Assembly: GCA_003508835.1 (NCBI GenBank)
Contig: PUFA01000021.1
Coordinates: 6,736,501 to 6,800,500 of the forward strand
Length of the DNA: 64,000 nt
Direction: 5' to 3'
From: Eonycteris spelaea
Lineage: Eukaryota > Chordata > Mammalia > Chiroptera > Pteropodidae
Below the pieces are notes generated by a model. It ran no database searches. It was not told the DNA's origin and was given only the letters and a program-made list of their open reading frames with translations. Within the stretch, counting starts at the first letter, position 1, and every line of letters starts with the position of its first letter. Positions 46,585-58,041 of this stretch are shown here, piece by piece. Position numbers and translations under genes: made by a program.

Positions 46585-47165
46585 TATGAAGGGGCCGCTG
46601 TAATCAGTCTGCCACCAGGAGAATGGCCAGTTCTCTCATGCATGATGCCCTGTTAGCCGCTCAGTGTCAGTCTCTGCAATGGCGGGGCATATCAGACATG
46701 GCTGACACATTGTACAACCTCCATACCTGCCCTCACAGCCACCTCATTCATATGATCATCAGGCGACAAAAAAGAGAGGCTGTGGGAAGAAGCTGCCTTA
46801 CATTCACAGATAGGTCCTCTCGAACCAACTGTGAACATTTACTGAAATCAATGCCTTGAGTGAGTTTCACACAGGACCAAAAGAGCCTCTTACCCTCATT
46901 CATTCTGAGAGGGTCATCCGTAAACTTTATTCCTAGGACTCCAAGTTACTGATTTTCTTTCCTTGTACTTTCTACAAGTTTGCCTGGTTATTCAGCCAAA
47001 TGTCTAGTGACTGCCAGAAATAACTGTCGCCGTCTTTCCTGTAAGGCAAAGTGACTAATAGAAGCATCACTCGTAACTAGGTCTGTAGAGGTAATTTCCC
47101 TTCCTCACTGCCCTTCAGGAAAATTTTGAGTGACACGCCCAAAAGGTCTGCTAAAAAAATTACGA
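46585..47165 (-). pseudogene. ERVL-type endogenous retroviral pol remnant (RNase H to integrase start)
   Basis: Read on the minus strand this aligns in order with the ERVL pol segment spanning the end of RNase H and the N-terminal zinc-binding region of integrase. Visible landmarks are a CLICP cysteine pair, likely the CxxC half of the integrase HHCC finger, and WWQTDYSGP, the start of the integrase core. Several in-frame stops and frameshifts interrupt it, so no protein can be made. No LTRs could be paired with it. The family is an ancient placental-wide ERV class without an envelope gene. Confidence 0.65.
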
Positions 47166-47567
47166 CTGGGTTCTAACCTTCTCTTCCTGCCTTCTTGGTC
47201 ACTAAAGAAGCAGTTCTTTTATTTTCTAGATAGCAAGGGAATTCATCTCTCATAAGGTAGCAGAACAAGTATTCAGGGCCTCTTCGTTCTCATAAGTCAT
47301 TTTGATATTTTCTTTCCAGCATATGACTTGGTTTGTTGAGCTAAACCACCTCAAACCAGTTGGTAAATCTAGGCTCTCTTAGAGAACTCCATCTCTGCTG
47401 TTCTAGGATTCTGTCTCACTGAGCTCAGATGGTAGACATGACCACGGGAAAGGAATTCTGATTTGATGTATGCAGGCACAGAAGAGATTTTGTAGCTTTT
47501 TTCCCCCCTTAAAAAAAGTCGGTTACATTCATCTCTTTTATAACACATATGCCCATTAGTTATCACT
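47166..47567. other. Unassigned DNA, possibly more ERVL interior
   Basis: The stretch continues the mixed composition of the pol remnant to its left, but I could not identify motifs. Confidence 0.35.
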
Positions 47568-47666
47568 CTTTTTTCCTCTCTTTTTCTCTATTTCTTTTTC
47601 TTTTATCTTTCTCTCCCTCCCTGCCTCCCTTCCTTTGTTCCTTCCTTCTTTCTTTTCTTTCTTTTA
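47568..47666. repeat. Pyrimidine-rich (CTTT/CCTT) tract
   Basis: About 100 bp of nearly pure C/T with TTTC, CTCC and CCTT units. It is the opposite strand sense of the purine tracts elsewhere. Confidence 0.9.
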
Positions 47667-49042
47667 CAATTTGTCTTCATTATTTTTCATTACGTGTACA
47701 AATTTCTGATTTTAAACTGCATTTTCATTAGAGCTTGAGAAATTAAATATCCAAGTACGCCATTATCTAAAAGATATTTAACAGGGACTTCACCCAAATT
47801 TTCTACAAGCTTAGCTGTAAAATTGGGGGTAATTCAACTTTTTCAGGCAGTTCTCTTTTTCTCACATTTTAAATCAAGAAGATAAAATGCATTGGTTTAT
47901 CATGAGTTCTAGTTGTAAAGTTATATAATTTTAGTTGATTTTTAAAAAATAGATCTTTAAAGGTGATACTTTATCTGTGGCAATATCCCTACAAATTGTC
48001 ATTTTTTAAAAAGCATTTATTCCTTTAGTGATTGGATTCTTTGTAATTTAAAAGTATTTTTATAAGCCTTTTAAATTAAAGGAATTATTCATATCTTTGG
48101 AGCATGTAGTTAGAATGGATAGAAGTAACATCTTAGTTATTCTCATAGAGTGTATTCTCTTGTTCTTTCCCTAATTTTGGACCTCTTTTATTAAAGTTGT
48201 GACGGTAACAAATAACCATAGTATTTCCAATGGCTCTTGCTGCTTTACTCCTGAAAATTGGGACATTTAATTTGGTTTGGCTTTTCTGATTTACCTTGCT
48301 CTAAATGTATAGATTCTCCCCTCTCCGTCCCCCCCCACCCCGAAAGAATCCTCTTTTTCCCATCCTAGTCTATTGTCATAAAGTTATTTCCTGTTTATTT
48401 TCCTGGAGGAAATAGCTGTCCTTCGCTGGAGACCAGCTCACAGTGTGCTTTTTCTCTGGATTTTCTTCTTTCTGCCCAGGTTTTCTTCTGTTCCTTGGGC
48501 TAAGTTCACTAAGGCACGAACGGCTGAAACCAAGTTCAGTTCAAGTGGAAATGCACAGAAGTTCATTTTCATTTCTTGTACAAACAATATTTTCTTGTCA
48601 GCTGTGCTGGTAATAAAGGTACTGTTTTGTTCAATATCTTCTTATGTGCTCTATTTCACAATTGATTCAAAATCTGGATGGAAAAAGAATATGATACGGT
48701 CTCTTCTTCAAGTCACAACAGATCTCAACACAGGACCTAATCTTTTTGTGACCCAAGAGCTTTTTCAAAGGATTTAGGGTCTCAGAGGATCTTCTGAAAT
48801 TTCTTGAGAGTACAAGCTACCTAAATAAGCCACTTTTGTTAAAATGTCTTTCTAAGCCCAGAGCGATCCTTTCAGTGCCTCATCCATAGTAAGTGTTCTA
48901 AGCACATGGTGAAGTGATTAAATGAAGAGAGATAATAAAAAGCTTCTTGATGTAAGTACAATGTCTTCTGTAATTTACTTGGCAAAAGAAAGCTAACAGA
49001 TGGTGTGTTTGTTTCTGCAATGACCTACGATATACGATATTG
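47667..49042. other. Unassigned AT-rich DNA
   Basis: No gene supported. A C-rich stretch at about 48318-48343 is notable only for composition. A 110-codon plus-strand frame (48445-48777) has no recognised domain or context. Confidence 0.45.
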
Positions 49043-49083
49043 TGATATATATATATATGTCTGTGTGTGATATATATATATCA
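49043..49083. repeat. AT-rich inverted repeat around a TG core
   Basis: GATATATATATATAT, then a GTCTGTGTGT core, then GATATATATATATC. The TA-rich arms are self-complementary and could extrude as a hairpin. Confidence 0.85.
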
Positions 49084-50695
49084 TAATTTAACTGAGCTTG
49101 TCTAGGTTAATATGGCATAAAGGCTTTAGTTTAGAATACACGTGTTGTAGTCATCTCAGCATTTCCCCACCATGTAGCACAGTACACTGAGTACAATAGG
49201 AACTTAGCAAATAATTGCCGAAATAGAGCTATCTTTATTTAAAAGGGGACTGTGCAAAGTAAACTCTGCATTGGATGTACAGTAATTTCCTTAGGTAGTT
49301 CACTAAAAATCTATGGGTGCAATGCAGACCTCACTTAACCTTAAAGGACACTGGCTAGGAGCAAAGTTTATTTATCTCGGTTAACAAAACTCCACAAAGG
49401 AAATAAGATTATTCAATATTTAGATATTCTTGTGTTTGTGTTATACAGACAAAGGACCAACAGGTGTTTATAAATCTCTTTAGCATTACATCCTGGCTTA
49501 GGAGAATCCAATTTTTAACATAGAGAATGTACTCAGCCTTAGGAGACAACTTAATCCAATAGCAATTTGGCAGCGGCAACCGGCTTGGACTTAGTTCCCA
49601 GCATGTGATCATGGATCCTGGAAAATGTGATAAGCACGTGGTTTAGGAGACATGCAATAAATAGGAATCTATCCCATGAACGATTAGAACAGAATATTTA
49701 ATAGAATCTTGATGTGATTCCCCTCCTGTTATATAAAATAGGAGGAACACATCCTTTCATAATTGTTACATATTAGGTTTTTATTTTCCTGTTTTTCTGA
49801 AATGTTACCAAATGTCATTTACTTCTATTTGAAAGAGTCATCAGAGCTGTCTATCATCCAGTGCTACACAGACCACTTAAATCAGCTCCCCAGCCCCATC
49901 TTTGTGCAGCTCATCATTCATCATCACCCGTCCTCTGGGTAACACTCATGTTTACTGTTCGGGTATTTACTTATTCAATGAGATTTCCCTCATTTAACAG
50001 GCAATTATGACTTTACCCAGATCGCATGTGCCAATCAATCAGAGCTACCAGACTGCAAGCAAAATTAAATGCACAACTGGATATTGATCTCTAAATAGTT
50101 TCCCAGCTCTACACACCTAGGTTTAGTGTTTATTCTTATTTTCTAGACTACATCAAGGGGAGACAAAATAACATGCCCCCAAAACATTCAGTTCCATTTT
50201 TTGAAATTATTCTGCTTTAGCAATTCTAATAACTCAATAAATTTATCCCATTCACATTTACTTTTTCAAGAAAACATTTATAAGAAGCCTATGCCAGGAA
50301 AGGATATAAAAAGTAGTCTGTGTTTATGATAAATTGAAGACATTATTTACTTGTCTTTTTGTTATGTGGAAAAAAGGAAAAAATGTGTTAAGACAACAAA
50401 ATGAATAATGTAATATGTTTCTATGACTACGAGAACAGACATATCAAACAGGTCCTGTTGTTAAGACATTTGACGAAGTAATAGGCAAAGAAGGAAAATT
50501 CACATCTTAGGTATAAAAAAGTTTGTGTAAATTATATTAACATCTTAGTGCACCTTGCAAATACTTATGATTCCATTTTAAATAAGGTAACATTTTAATG
50601 TAAGTACTGGTAGCAACTACATACATATAAATATTTTTTCATTTGATTTCATTTTTATATGATGTATAAAAAGGGTTTTAAAATGAATATTACAG
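49084..50695. other. Unassigned AT-rich DNA
   Basis: No gene or nameable repeat seen. Confidence 0.5.
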
Positions 50696-50736
50696 AAAAA
50701 ATTCTCCTCATGGAACATAAAAAATTCTCATGGAAC
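50696..50736. repeat. Short tandem duplication, about 20 bp
   Basis: AAAAAATTCTCCTCATGGAAC is followed after AT by AAAAAATTCTCATGGAAC. The second copy lacks three bases. Confidence 0.85.
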
Positions 50737-50936
50737 CTATGTTAGTGATATTTATATGACCACTAAGAGTACTATTATTGTTATAACGTACTTCCTTAGG
50801 ATGAAAAGGAATAAAAGATAGTTTTCCTTTGTCATGATTCATGTAAAAAACTAAAATACTTCACTTGGAAGTAATTTTTTTCTTGAGATAATCAGAAGTG
50901 TGAGGGCAGGATTGTGAAGTGGGAAATAAAAAGCAA

Positions 50937-51045
50937 TGTGTTTGGAATGAAAAGATCAGGGTTTGAATTTTGGATCTTACCATCTTTCTGGATCCATTTG
51001 CTTGTCTGTGAAATGAATGAGTTGGTCTGAAAGGAACATTTCTCT
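50937..51045 (+). mobile_element. MIR3/THER-type SINE, partial
   Basis: 'CAGGGTTTGAATTTTGGATC' is followed by 'CATTTGCTTGTCTGTGAAAT' and 'GAATGAGTTGGTCTGAAAGG', the order seen in MIR3-class SINEs. The middle section is shortened. Confidence 0.5.
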
Positions 51046-51339
51046 TCAGACATTGAGTGAATATGTTTTGGACACCAGTCTAAGTATCCATCTCTAAAGA
51101 TGGTCAGACTTCATGGAAATGATCCACAGCCAAAACAGTGTTTCTCAAATTCCCAAGAAGGACCTAGTAAACCCATATTATCCAGCCCTGATTTTATCAC
51201 CCTCTGGACACAATATTAGAGCAAAATGTAGTTAATCACTTGTGTTCAGAGAGCCTTTTAAGTGCTAGGACTATGACAGATCACAAAGCCTTTTTAGCCT
51301 ATTATGCTAAGCTCCCCTGCCATGATCACACATAACAGC
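51046..51339. other. Unassigned DNA
   Basis: Nothing recognisable. Confidence 0.4.
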
Positions 51340-51480
51340 CCATCATACTGTTTGATGATGTTGCATTTACTAGTCTGTGTCTCATAACTAGACTGTAAAC
51401 ATTGTGAAAATGTCATGAAAGAAACAAAGGGTGTCTTTTTCTCCATCGAATCCCTGGTGTCGCATGCCAGGAGTGGTGTT
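51340..51480 (+). mobile_element. L2 LINE 3' end
   Basis: 'ACTAGACTGTAAACATTGTG' is the L2 3' UTR motif. A degraded 'GGTGTCTTTTTCTCCATCGA' and 'ATCCCTGGTGTCGCATGCCA' follow in the order of the L2 end. Confidence 0.55.
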
Positions 51481-53149
51481 AAAGTCTCTGTCTTGAAGCA
51501 TTGAACAGAACAGGGCTCAAAGTGCAAGGAAATAACAAAGGTTTACGCAGTCTCGTGAATCATGAGTCAACATTTGGTTTTGGTTCTTCATGGTTCTACA
51601 AAGTATATTATGCACATTAAGTTTTATTTTTCTTAGTATTGTCTCTACTGAAATTTTTAGGTATTTATACAAAATATAAATTTTCTCAAAATCAAATATT
51701 TTCCTCATTAAAATAATCTCTCTACAATGTCTTGAGACTCTCCACATCATTAAAGTTGCTCAACCAAGAATAAAGGATAAAAATATCTTCTATTAGAATT
51801 TAACCATGGCCACTGAACAGGTATCCTCTGTCGGTTCTTCTTTAGAAAAAAGTGATTAATATTAGCTTATTTGAAATATAATTTCAGGACAAATTTTCTG
51901 CAGTTCTTTTCAAGCTGAACAAAAGAAACTTTAAATAGCACTTCAAACTTAACACAAGCACATTTGTCATATACGAATTAGAAATATATTTTATTAAACA
52001 GTCATTTGGTTGTTGTCTTCACAATAATTTTTAATTGGCAAATAAAAATTTGTCACACATGATAATATTTAAGAACTTTAATAAAATGTAATTTAATTAG
52101 AAATAGCTGCTATTAAATTGACAGTCTTAGCCTTGTAATTTGATAACCTGGCTAAGTTATCTATGTCTTACTTTGCTTATTGATTTCTGAATAAATTGCA
52201 TAAGGTTTAGATGCTTTCATTCCTAAATCATATAATCTCTATGCACCTGGGCCAAGCAAATCCCAGTCCTCTAGGGTAATTAGAGTTAGCAAAACACCTG
52301 CTATGTAACACCTACTTGATGGCAGTAAAACATAAATGCAGATTGGACTCTCAGAAATTAGTAAAGTCTTTAGGATAGTGAGGATTTCGGCAATACTAAA
52401 GTAACTACAAAGTAACACAAAGAAATCACATTATACAGATAGCTAATTTTGCTTCAATAGAGCCACTGAAAATATACATATAAAAATTAGTATAATTTAG
52501 ATCTACCTCTTTCTGGTTTCCCTGTTACCCTCCTCAATTTTGCTTAAGTGAGCCAAAACAGGGTGAGCAAATTGCCATAATCAAATGTAAGATGTATATC
52601 CCTCTTTTAATTGTGAGATAAGCAAATGCATCTTGATATATCAGCTTCTGGAGGTAGAGTAGATTATGTAAAGAACATCATCAAAATTCCCAAAGCCTAA
52701 CTCCAGAAGGATCTCGAAGCAAAAAGAAACCAATTTAGTCCTAACTTAATTGGATGAAATCTAAGAGTAATCTATTTCAGACTGTGTTGAAATTACCCTG
52801 GTGTTCCGCATTTACAACATATGTACTCAAGTTTCTCAGAAGGCTGATTGTTTCAAGTATTTCGTATGCAAATTTTCCATAAATAGGGATGTTTATGCAA
52901 TATCAAATGGAGATTGTTGAACCTATTCTCAGTATGCCCCTGCTGAACATCAGCCCTTTGAACAATTGCCATATCAACTGTTTACACTTATAAATATAGA
53001 GAGTACCTATATTTTCAAGAATCATTCGATTTCTTTGGAGAATAGTTCTGTCCCACTTTCAGCTTTCATTAAGGTCATAGTCCTAGGCAGTAGATTCTCC
53101 TAATCCTTCCTTCCTTCAAATCCTGACTTCTGCCTCTTACTTCCTCAGA
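51481..53149. other. Unassigned AT-rich DNA
   Basis: No gene supported. The stretch at about 51960-52340 is rich in TAATTA/ATTTAATT homeodomain-like cores and has no repeat look, so it is a candidate for conserved noncoding DNA. Confidence 0.4.
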
Positions 53150-53779
53150 AGTTATTCTAACAAATTCAGCAATGACCACCATATTGCCACATTTTGAAAC
53201 TACTTACTCCGCTTTGGAGTTTACTCATTTGACTTCTGTGACACCTGGTCCTTTGCTCATCTTCTCTCTCTTCCCCAAGGCTCCCCTTCTATTGTAATTC
53301 TTTAAACGCCATTCTCCTCCATGCCCTTTTTGGGTCATTATTAACTACCGTCTTTAGCGATTACTCCCAAACATACAGTTGTCTTCCATAATGTCTTTGA
53401 ACTTTAAATTTCAGTATCCAACTGCCTGAAGGACATTTCTATATCAATACATATAAATTTGAAGTCATTATCTTCTACCTGAAATTTGTTCCTCTGTCTT
53501 TATTCCAGTTTTTCAGGACGTGGACGAAAAATTCACACATAAAATCGAGAAGCTTTGAAGTTATCCTGGATCACTCTGTCATCCATGTTTCTAACCAACC
53601 CAAATTCCATTTTCTGACATCTTCTAATTCTCAATCTCTCCTATCACTTCTGTATCAGGCTCTTTTCCCGTCTCTCTTGAATTATCATGATTGAGTTTGC
53701 CACCCTCTCCCTTCTCTATTTCATATCCATATTTTGCAGAATTACCAGAGTGAGCTACTGGAATGAAAAATTTGAAAAG
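53150..53779 (+). mobile_element. L2 LINE fragment (plus strand), left of MITE
   Basis: Ordered L2 ORF2-end blocks: 'ACCTGGTCCTTTGCTCATCT', 'GATTACTCCCAAACATACAG', 'AGTATCCAACTGCCTGAAGG', 'TATCCTGGATCACTCTGTCA' and 'GAATTACCAGAGTGAGCTAC'. Coding frames are ruined by indels. It is interrupted at 53780 by a hAT MITE. Confidence 0.75.
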
Positions 53780-53951
53780 TAATGGTTCTCAAAGTAAAAT
53801 TCATAGACCAGAAGGGGCAGAATTAACTGGGAAATCGTTTGAGGTTAAAATCTCAAGCCTCATTCCAGAACCACCAAATCAGAAGCTCAAAGGATTTTTG
53901 TCATGCGAGCCCTCCATGTGATTTGGAAGTATGTTCAGGTTTGAACCGTTA
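53780..53951 (+). mobile_element. hAT-Charlie MITE (MER20-like), 172 bp
   Basis: It starts TAATGGTTCTCAAAG and ends GGTTTGAACCGTTA, imperfect terminal inverted repeats. The interior contains 'CATAGACCAGAAGGGGCAGA', 'AACCACCAAATCAGAAGCTC' and 'GAGCCCTCCATGTGATTTGG', typical of this MITE group. An 8-bp target duplication is not convincingly preserved. It is nested in an L2. Confidence 0.8.
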
Positions 53952-54230
53952 CTCTACAGCATGAAATCTCAGATACGTGTGCATAGCATGGAGACTTGCT
54001 TTCTGAACCCGCCTATTGTTTCCTACCTGAATGGTAGCCTGTGCCACTTTTGCTCAGAATTTCTGAATGCGCTCATTTAGACTGATCAGAAGTCCTCACT
54101 TACACAATTTCTTTCTCAATCCATCTTCATCTTCCCGCCTCCTCTAGTTTTTTTGTACATAGCGCTGTAATGTCTTGGCCCACAGATTTCATTAGCCAAA
54201 GTTTCTCCAGTCTAAATTGCATTATCCGTG
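53952..54230 (+). mobile_element. L2 LINE fragment, possible continuation right of MITE
   Basis: 'TTGTTTCCTACCTGAATGGT', 'CACTTTTGCTCAGAATTTCT' and 'GTACATAGCGCTGTAATG' fit later L2 blocks, but the match is patchy. Confidence 0.4.
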
Positions 54231-54325
54231 GGCTGAATGGTGATGTAGAATTTATTTTTGCATTCTTAAAGTTCAAGCATTCTGTTTACACATGATTTAA
54301 ACCAATAACAATTTTTCTAATACAC
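54231..54325. other. Short unassigned stretch
   Basis: Nothing recognisable. Confidence 0.4.
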
Positions 54326-54536
54326 AGAAAGGAAGGAAGGAAGGAAGGAAGAAAGAAGGAAGGAAGGAAGGAAGGAAGGAAGGAAGGAAGGAAGGAGGAA
54401 GGAAGGAAGGAAGGAGGAAGGAAGGAAGAAGGAAGGAAGGAAGGAAGGAAGGAAGGAAGGAAGGAAAGAAAGAAAGAAAGAAAGAAAGAAAGAAGAAAGA
54501 AAGAGAAAGAAAGAAAGAGAAAGAAAGAAAGAAAGA
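54326..54536. repeat. (GGAA)n then (GAAA)n microsatellite, 211 bp
   Basis: An uninterrupted purine strand. The left two thirds is mainly GGAA units with a few GAA/GGA slips, and it passes into GAAA units. It is the longest simple repeat in the window. Arrays of GGAA are recognised binding substrates for ETS-family factors, and homopurine mirror tracts can form triplexes. Neither is demonstrated here. Confidence 0.97.
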
Positions 54537-55089
54537 TTGATCTTACATCCCGAGACTTTGCATTTTTACCCCAAAACCAATGTATAGGTATGTACTTCTA
54601 ATATAGGTGTACCACTTTTTTATGAAATTCAGTGTTTTTAGTTTCTCATAACAACATGAAACTTTTAGATTTTATGTATTCAAGTTCTCGGGTTTAAACC
54701 AATGACAAAATTACGAATAATATCTAAGTAGTTGAGAGAGGGGGAACATCACATGGGCACTGTACCCACAATCTGACCATAAATGACAGAAACCATTTCA
54801 AAAGCAATATGGCCCATTTCTACTCTGTTCGATAGCAGAAAGGATCTCGGGACTAAAGCACATTGGAAAACTAAAGAAAAGATTTAGGAAAAAGGAAGGG
54901 AATGAATGTGCATGAGAAAATGGCTAACTTAAGAAGAACAGTTTAGTGCGTCGATCAGAACGGTGAGGATGCAGAGTCTCAGTGGCTGTTGAGACTGAAA
55001 TGAGCATCGCTCACATCCGGAGACTAGAGGAAGCTCAACGAGGGAAAGAAAAGCCCAAGAAGTTAGGAAATTTACACGAATACTGCTTA
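54537..55089. other. Unassigned DNA
   Basis: Nothing recognisable. Confidence 0.45.
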
Positions 55090-55560
55090 CAGGACAATCA
55101 GAGACAAAATAGGTGGATTTTTACAATTCAGTATGAAGAAGAAACCTAAAAAAAACCAAGACATCTAAATAGGCACTTTACATAGAGGAACAGGCAAGTT
55201 GCCTAAGAATGAATGAAAAAGTGCGTCTCATTATAAATAAGAAAATATAAATTGAAATATCAGCAAAACGATGAGGATACAGAGCAACTGAACCTCTCCT
55301 CCATTCATTGTGTGTGCGTTTGGAGCAGAGTGGACATGATTACATGCTTAGAACCAGTTGAGAAAGAATCCGGCCCTTTCTATTGCAGCTGCAAATATGA
55401 ATATTGATAATAATAACCCAACAATTGCACCTTTGCATACACACCAAAAAAATCTCACACATGTCTGCAAGAAACATTCACAGCAACTGTATTTATAGTA
55501 GTCCGAAGTGGGAAAACAGTTGATCATCAACAATGGATAAATAATTTTTAATATAATGTT
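55090..55560 (+). mobile_element. L1M ORF2 fragment, highly degraded
   Basis: The order of 'CATCTAAATAGGCACTTTAC', 'ATAAGAAAATATAAATTGAA', 'AATAACCCAACAATTGCACC', 'ACATTCACAGCAACTGTATT' and 'TGATCATCAACAATGGATAA' follows distal L1 ORF2. Identity is low and no frame is open. Confidence 0.55.
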
Positions 55561-56616
55561 CTTTCCAAAGTGGAGAAAAAAGATGCAAAGACCTCCCTGA
55601 TTGGTTAAGTAATTAAAATATAAAGAAAGATGAAGAGAAGGGAGAGGTTTATGATAAATTCAATTATTTGGCCACTCCAGTTGGTGGTATGATTAGTTAA
55701 ACTGAACTATGAGGCCTCTCCAATACTAAGGAAGGTGAATGTCACAGAGGGTTGTGACACAGGACAAAGTACTGCCTGACCAAAGCTGAAAAGGGAATTT
55801 GGTGTTTTTCCTTCCTCTCGTATACCTAAAAGAAAACTGATGGTATCTAGTTTCTGCCCTCCCTGCCTCCATTCTACCAATAAGTGGAATGCAGAACAAA
55901 ATATTACTAAAATGTGATTTTCCCTATTTTATGGTAAGCCCATAAGATAGTTATGTTCTCATCACACACACAGAGTCACAATGCAAACACGAAAAATGCA
56001 TTCTGTGGGAGTGGGCAGGAAGAATATTTTCTAATTAAACGTTAAGTAGAACCAGTTTTGTATCTGATCCTGGTCCTGGTTTGTATTTAAATGGGCATAT
56101 CACATAGTTCTTATATTAGCCAGGAGATAATCTATATTGGCAAAAGGCCACTATTTCTAATACATAGTATATTTTAGAATCACACTTCTTTCTTGTATGG
56201 ATTATTCAGGATTGATATATGGCAAAAAGAAAGAAAAAAAGGAAGAGAATAGCAATTTCTTCTCAATTGTTCTTAGCAGGAAGCAATTAAAGATTTTTAA
56301 ATCAATACACATAAGAGCCACAAAGTAAAACCTCATTAATTGTGCAAAGATGGGGTAGTAATCATTATGAAGGAAGAAGAAAAAAACATTTCACTCCAGA
56401 AAAAATAAATGCTGGTTTCATTTAACATTTAAAGTTTAATGATCCAAAAATGAGTTTAGTTCTTTAATATACTATAGCAGCAGTTTACAAGGGAAAAGCT
56501 ATGTTTTTTTACTACTGCTTTTCGTAGTGTTTATAAGTTAACAGTTCTATCAGAGACACTTAACAGCTTGAAATGCTAATAGAAAAAGAATACAATTGAA
56601 GTAAATAAAATTAATT
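55561..56616. other. Unassigned AT-rich DNA
   Basis: No gene or nameable repeat. Confidence 0.5.
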
Positions 56617-57117
56617 TTACATCACAGATTTTATAGGGAAAGGTGCTTCACAAACTATTATGATTGCAGTATTTAAATAACAATAATGCAAAGTGGCAGG
56701 CAGAGCACCTGTGAAAGCTGTAAAGTCAAGATAAACTTTAGTGCCATGAAAACAAGGACCTGAAAAGATTATCAATACCATTAAGATGGCAGACGCTCTA
56801 GCTGGCCATTTACATATTAAGCTTTTGTGTGTGTGTTTGTGTACACGGGCGGGAGCACATTTCCCTCTGAAATATTTATGGACACACAAAAGAGCATCCC
56901 AGTCATCTTGAATGATGTATTTCTGCATTTCTACTTTAAATAAACAGACATCAACTAGCATCCTTTCCCTTTGGAACAAAAACGTGTCATATCCAGAATT
57001 AGTTATGGAATACCAGGCGTATATTTTCCAAGTCTCCCTCAGACAAACAGAAGTGTTTTTGACAAGAGGATTAGCACCAACCTGCGTATATCGAACTCTT
57101 CCATGTGTGAAACACAC
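56617..57117 (-). other. Longest open frame (166 codons), probably not a gene
   Basis: An ATG-to-stop frame of 166 codons on the minus strand, the longest in the window. The translation has no domain I recognise. It includes a His/Lys/Thr stretch (VHKHTHKS) from a local GT-rich run and two moderately hydrophobic segments. A 73-codon plus-strand frame overlaps its start. No promoter, splice or poly(A) context is visible. The underlying DNA looks single-copy rather than repetitive, so conservation may reflect noncoding function if present. Confidence 0.2.
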
Positions 57118-57568
57118 GTGGTCCAGGGATTAGCCCAGGGAATGCACCGTTAGAATTCGATATGCATTGTTTCTCCGTGTCCCTTACTTGGCTCAGAGGG
57201 AGCATTGTGACTTGGCAAAGCTCCACCATGAGGAAGTTAAAACTCATCCAGTGATTGCCTGGGTCATGCTGTCCATCTTTTCAAATATTTGGAATGCATG
57301 TGAATTAAGACAAAACGCACAAGGTAAGAAACGTAAATGGTATGCCTGCATGTTTACCAGAGACGAGGTGCTCATGGAAAAATTTTGATTCAAAATAATG
57401 AGAATCTGGACTCATAGTAATGATGAGAATAATTACAGGAGTGAAAATTCATATAGATAAAGTGAGTATAGCTTTCCTTATTTATAAAAATGCTTATATT
57501 TTTATACAGTGCCATGTAAATTTCATAAGTAAACCAAAATGCTTTTTTGTACAAGTTATATATACAAA
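57118..57568. other. Unassigned DNA
   Basis: Nothing recognisable. Confidence 0.45.
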
Positions 57569-57631
57569 TGTGTGTGTGTGTGTGTGTGTATACACACACA
57601 CATATATATATGTACATATATATATATATGT
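57569..57631. repeat. (TG)n-TATA-(CA)n-(TA)n compound microsatellite, partly palindromic
   Basis: About 20 bp of TG, then TATA, then about 12 bp of CA, then about 30 bp of TA/TGTA. The TG and CA arms are complementary around the TATA centre, so the left half can fold on itself. Confidence 0.93.
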
Positions 57632-58040
57632 GAGTCCATATGCTTGTATTTGAATGATTCGGCGTGGTTTTTATTTTGATATTCTTTGCTTGGAGGTGAT
57701 TGTTACAGTTTTTGCCCATTTTATTACTTGCCCTACTGTCTTTTTTTTTACTCTATTATAGAAATTTCAAAATATATTTAAGAAACTATGGTCAGAAGTT
57801 ATGCATGGGTTCTTAGGACACCAGTAATAAAAAATGGAATTGAATACTGCATAAATGACCTCATAGTGCTGACTGAGGGTGAACACAGATATAGCTCGCC
57901 AGTGAGAGAAAGTGTATGTGATGAAGTGCGCTGATGATTTAATTAAATTGCTGGTGGTATTGTCCATCTTCCAGTTATTAATGTGATGTAATGTACAGAC
58001 GACTAAGCCCTAACACTGCTTCGCGTGGCAACATGTATAA
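57632..58040. other. Unassigned AT-rich DNA
   Basis: Nothing recognisable. Confidence 0.45.
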
Positions 58041-58041
58041 C

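Noticed and set aside
48445..48777. 110-codon plus-strand frame starting with a hydrophobic segment
   Set aside because: It has no recognised domain, and no splice or poly(A) context. Its length is expected by chance in 64 kb.
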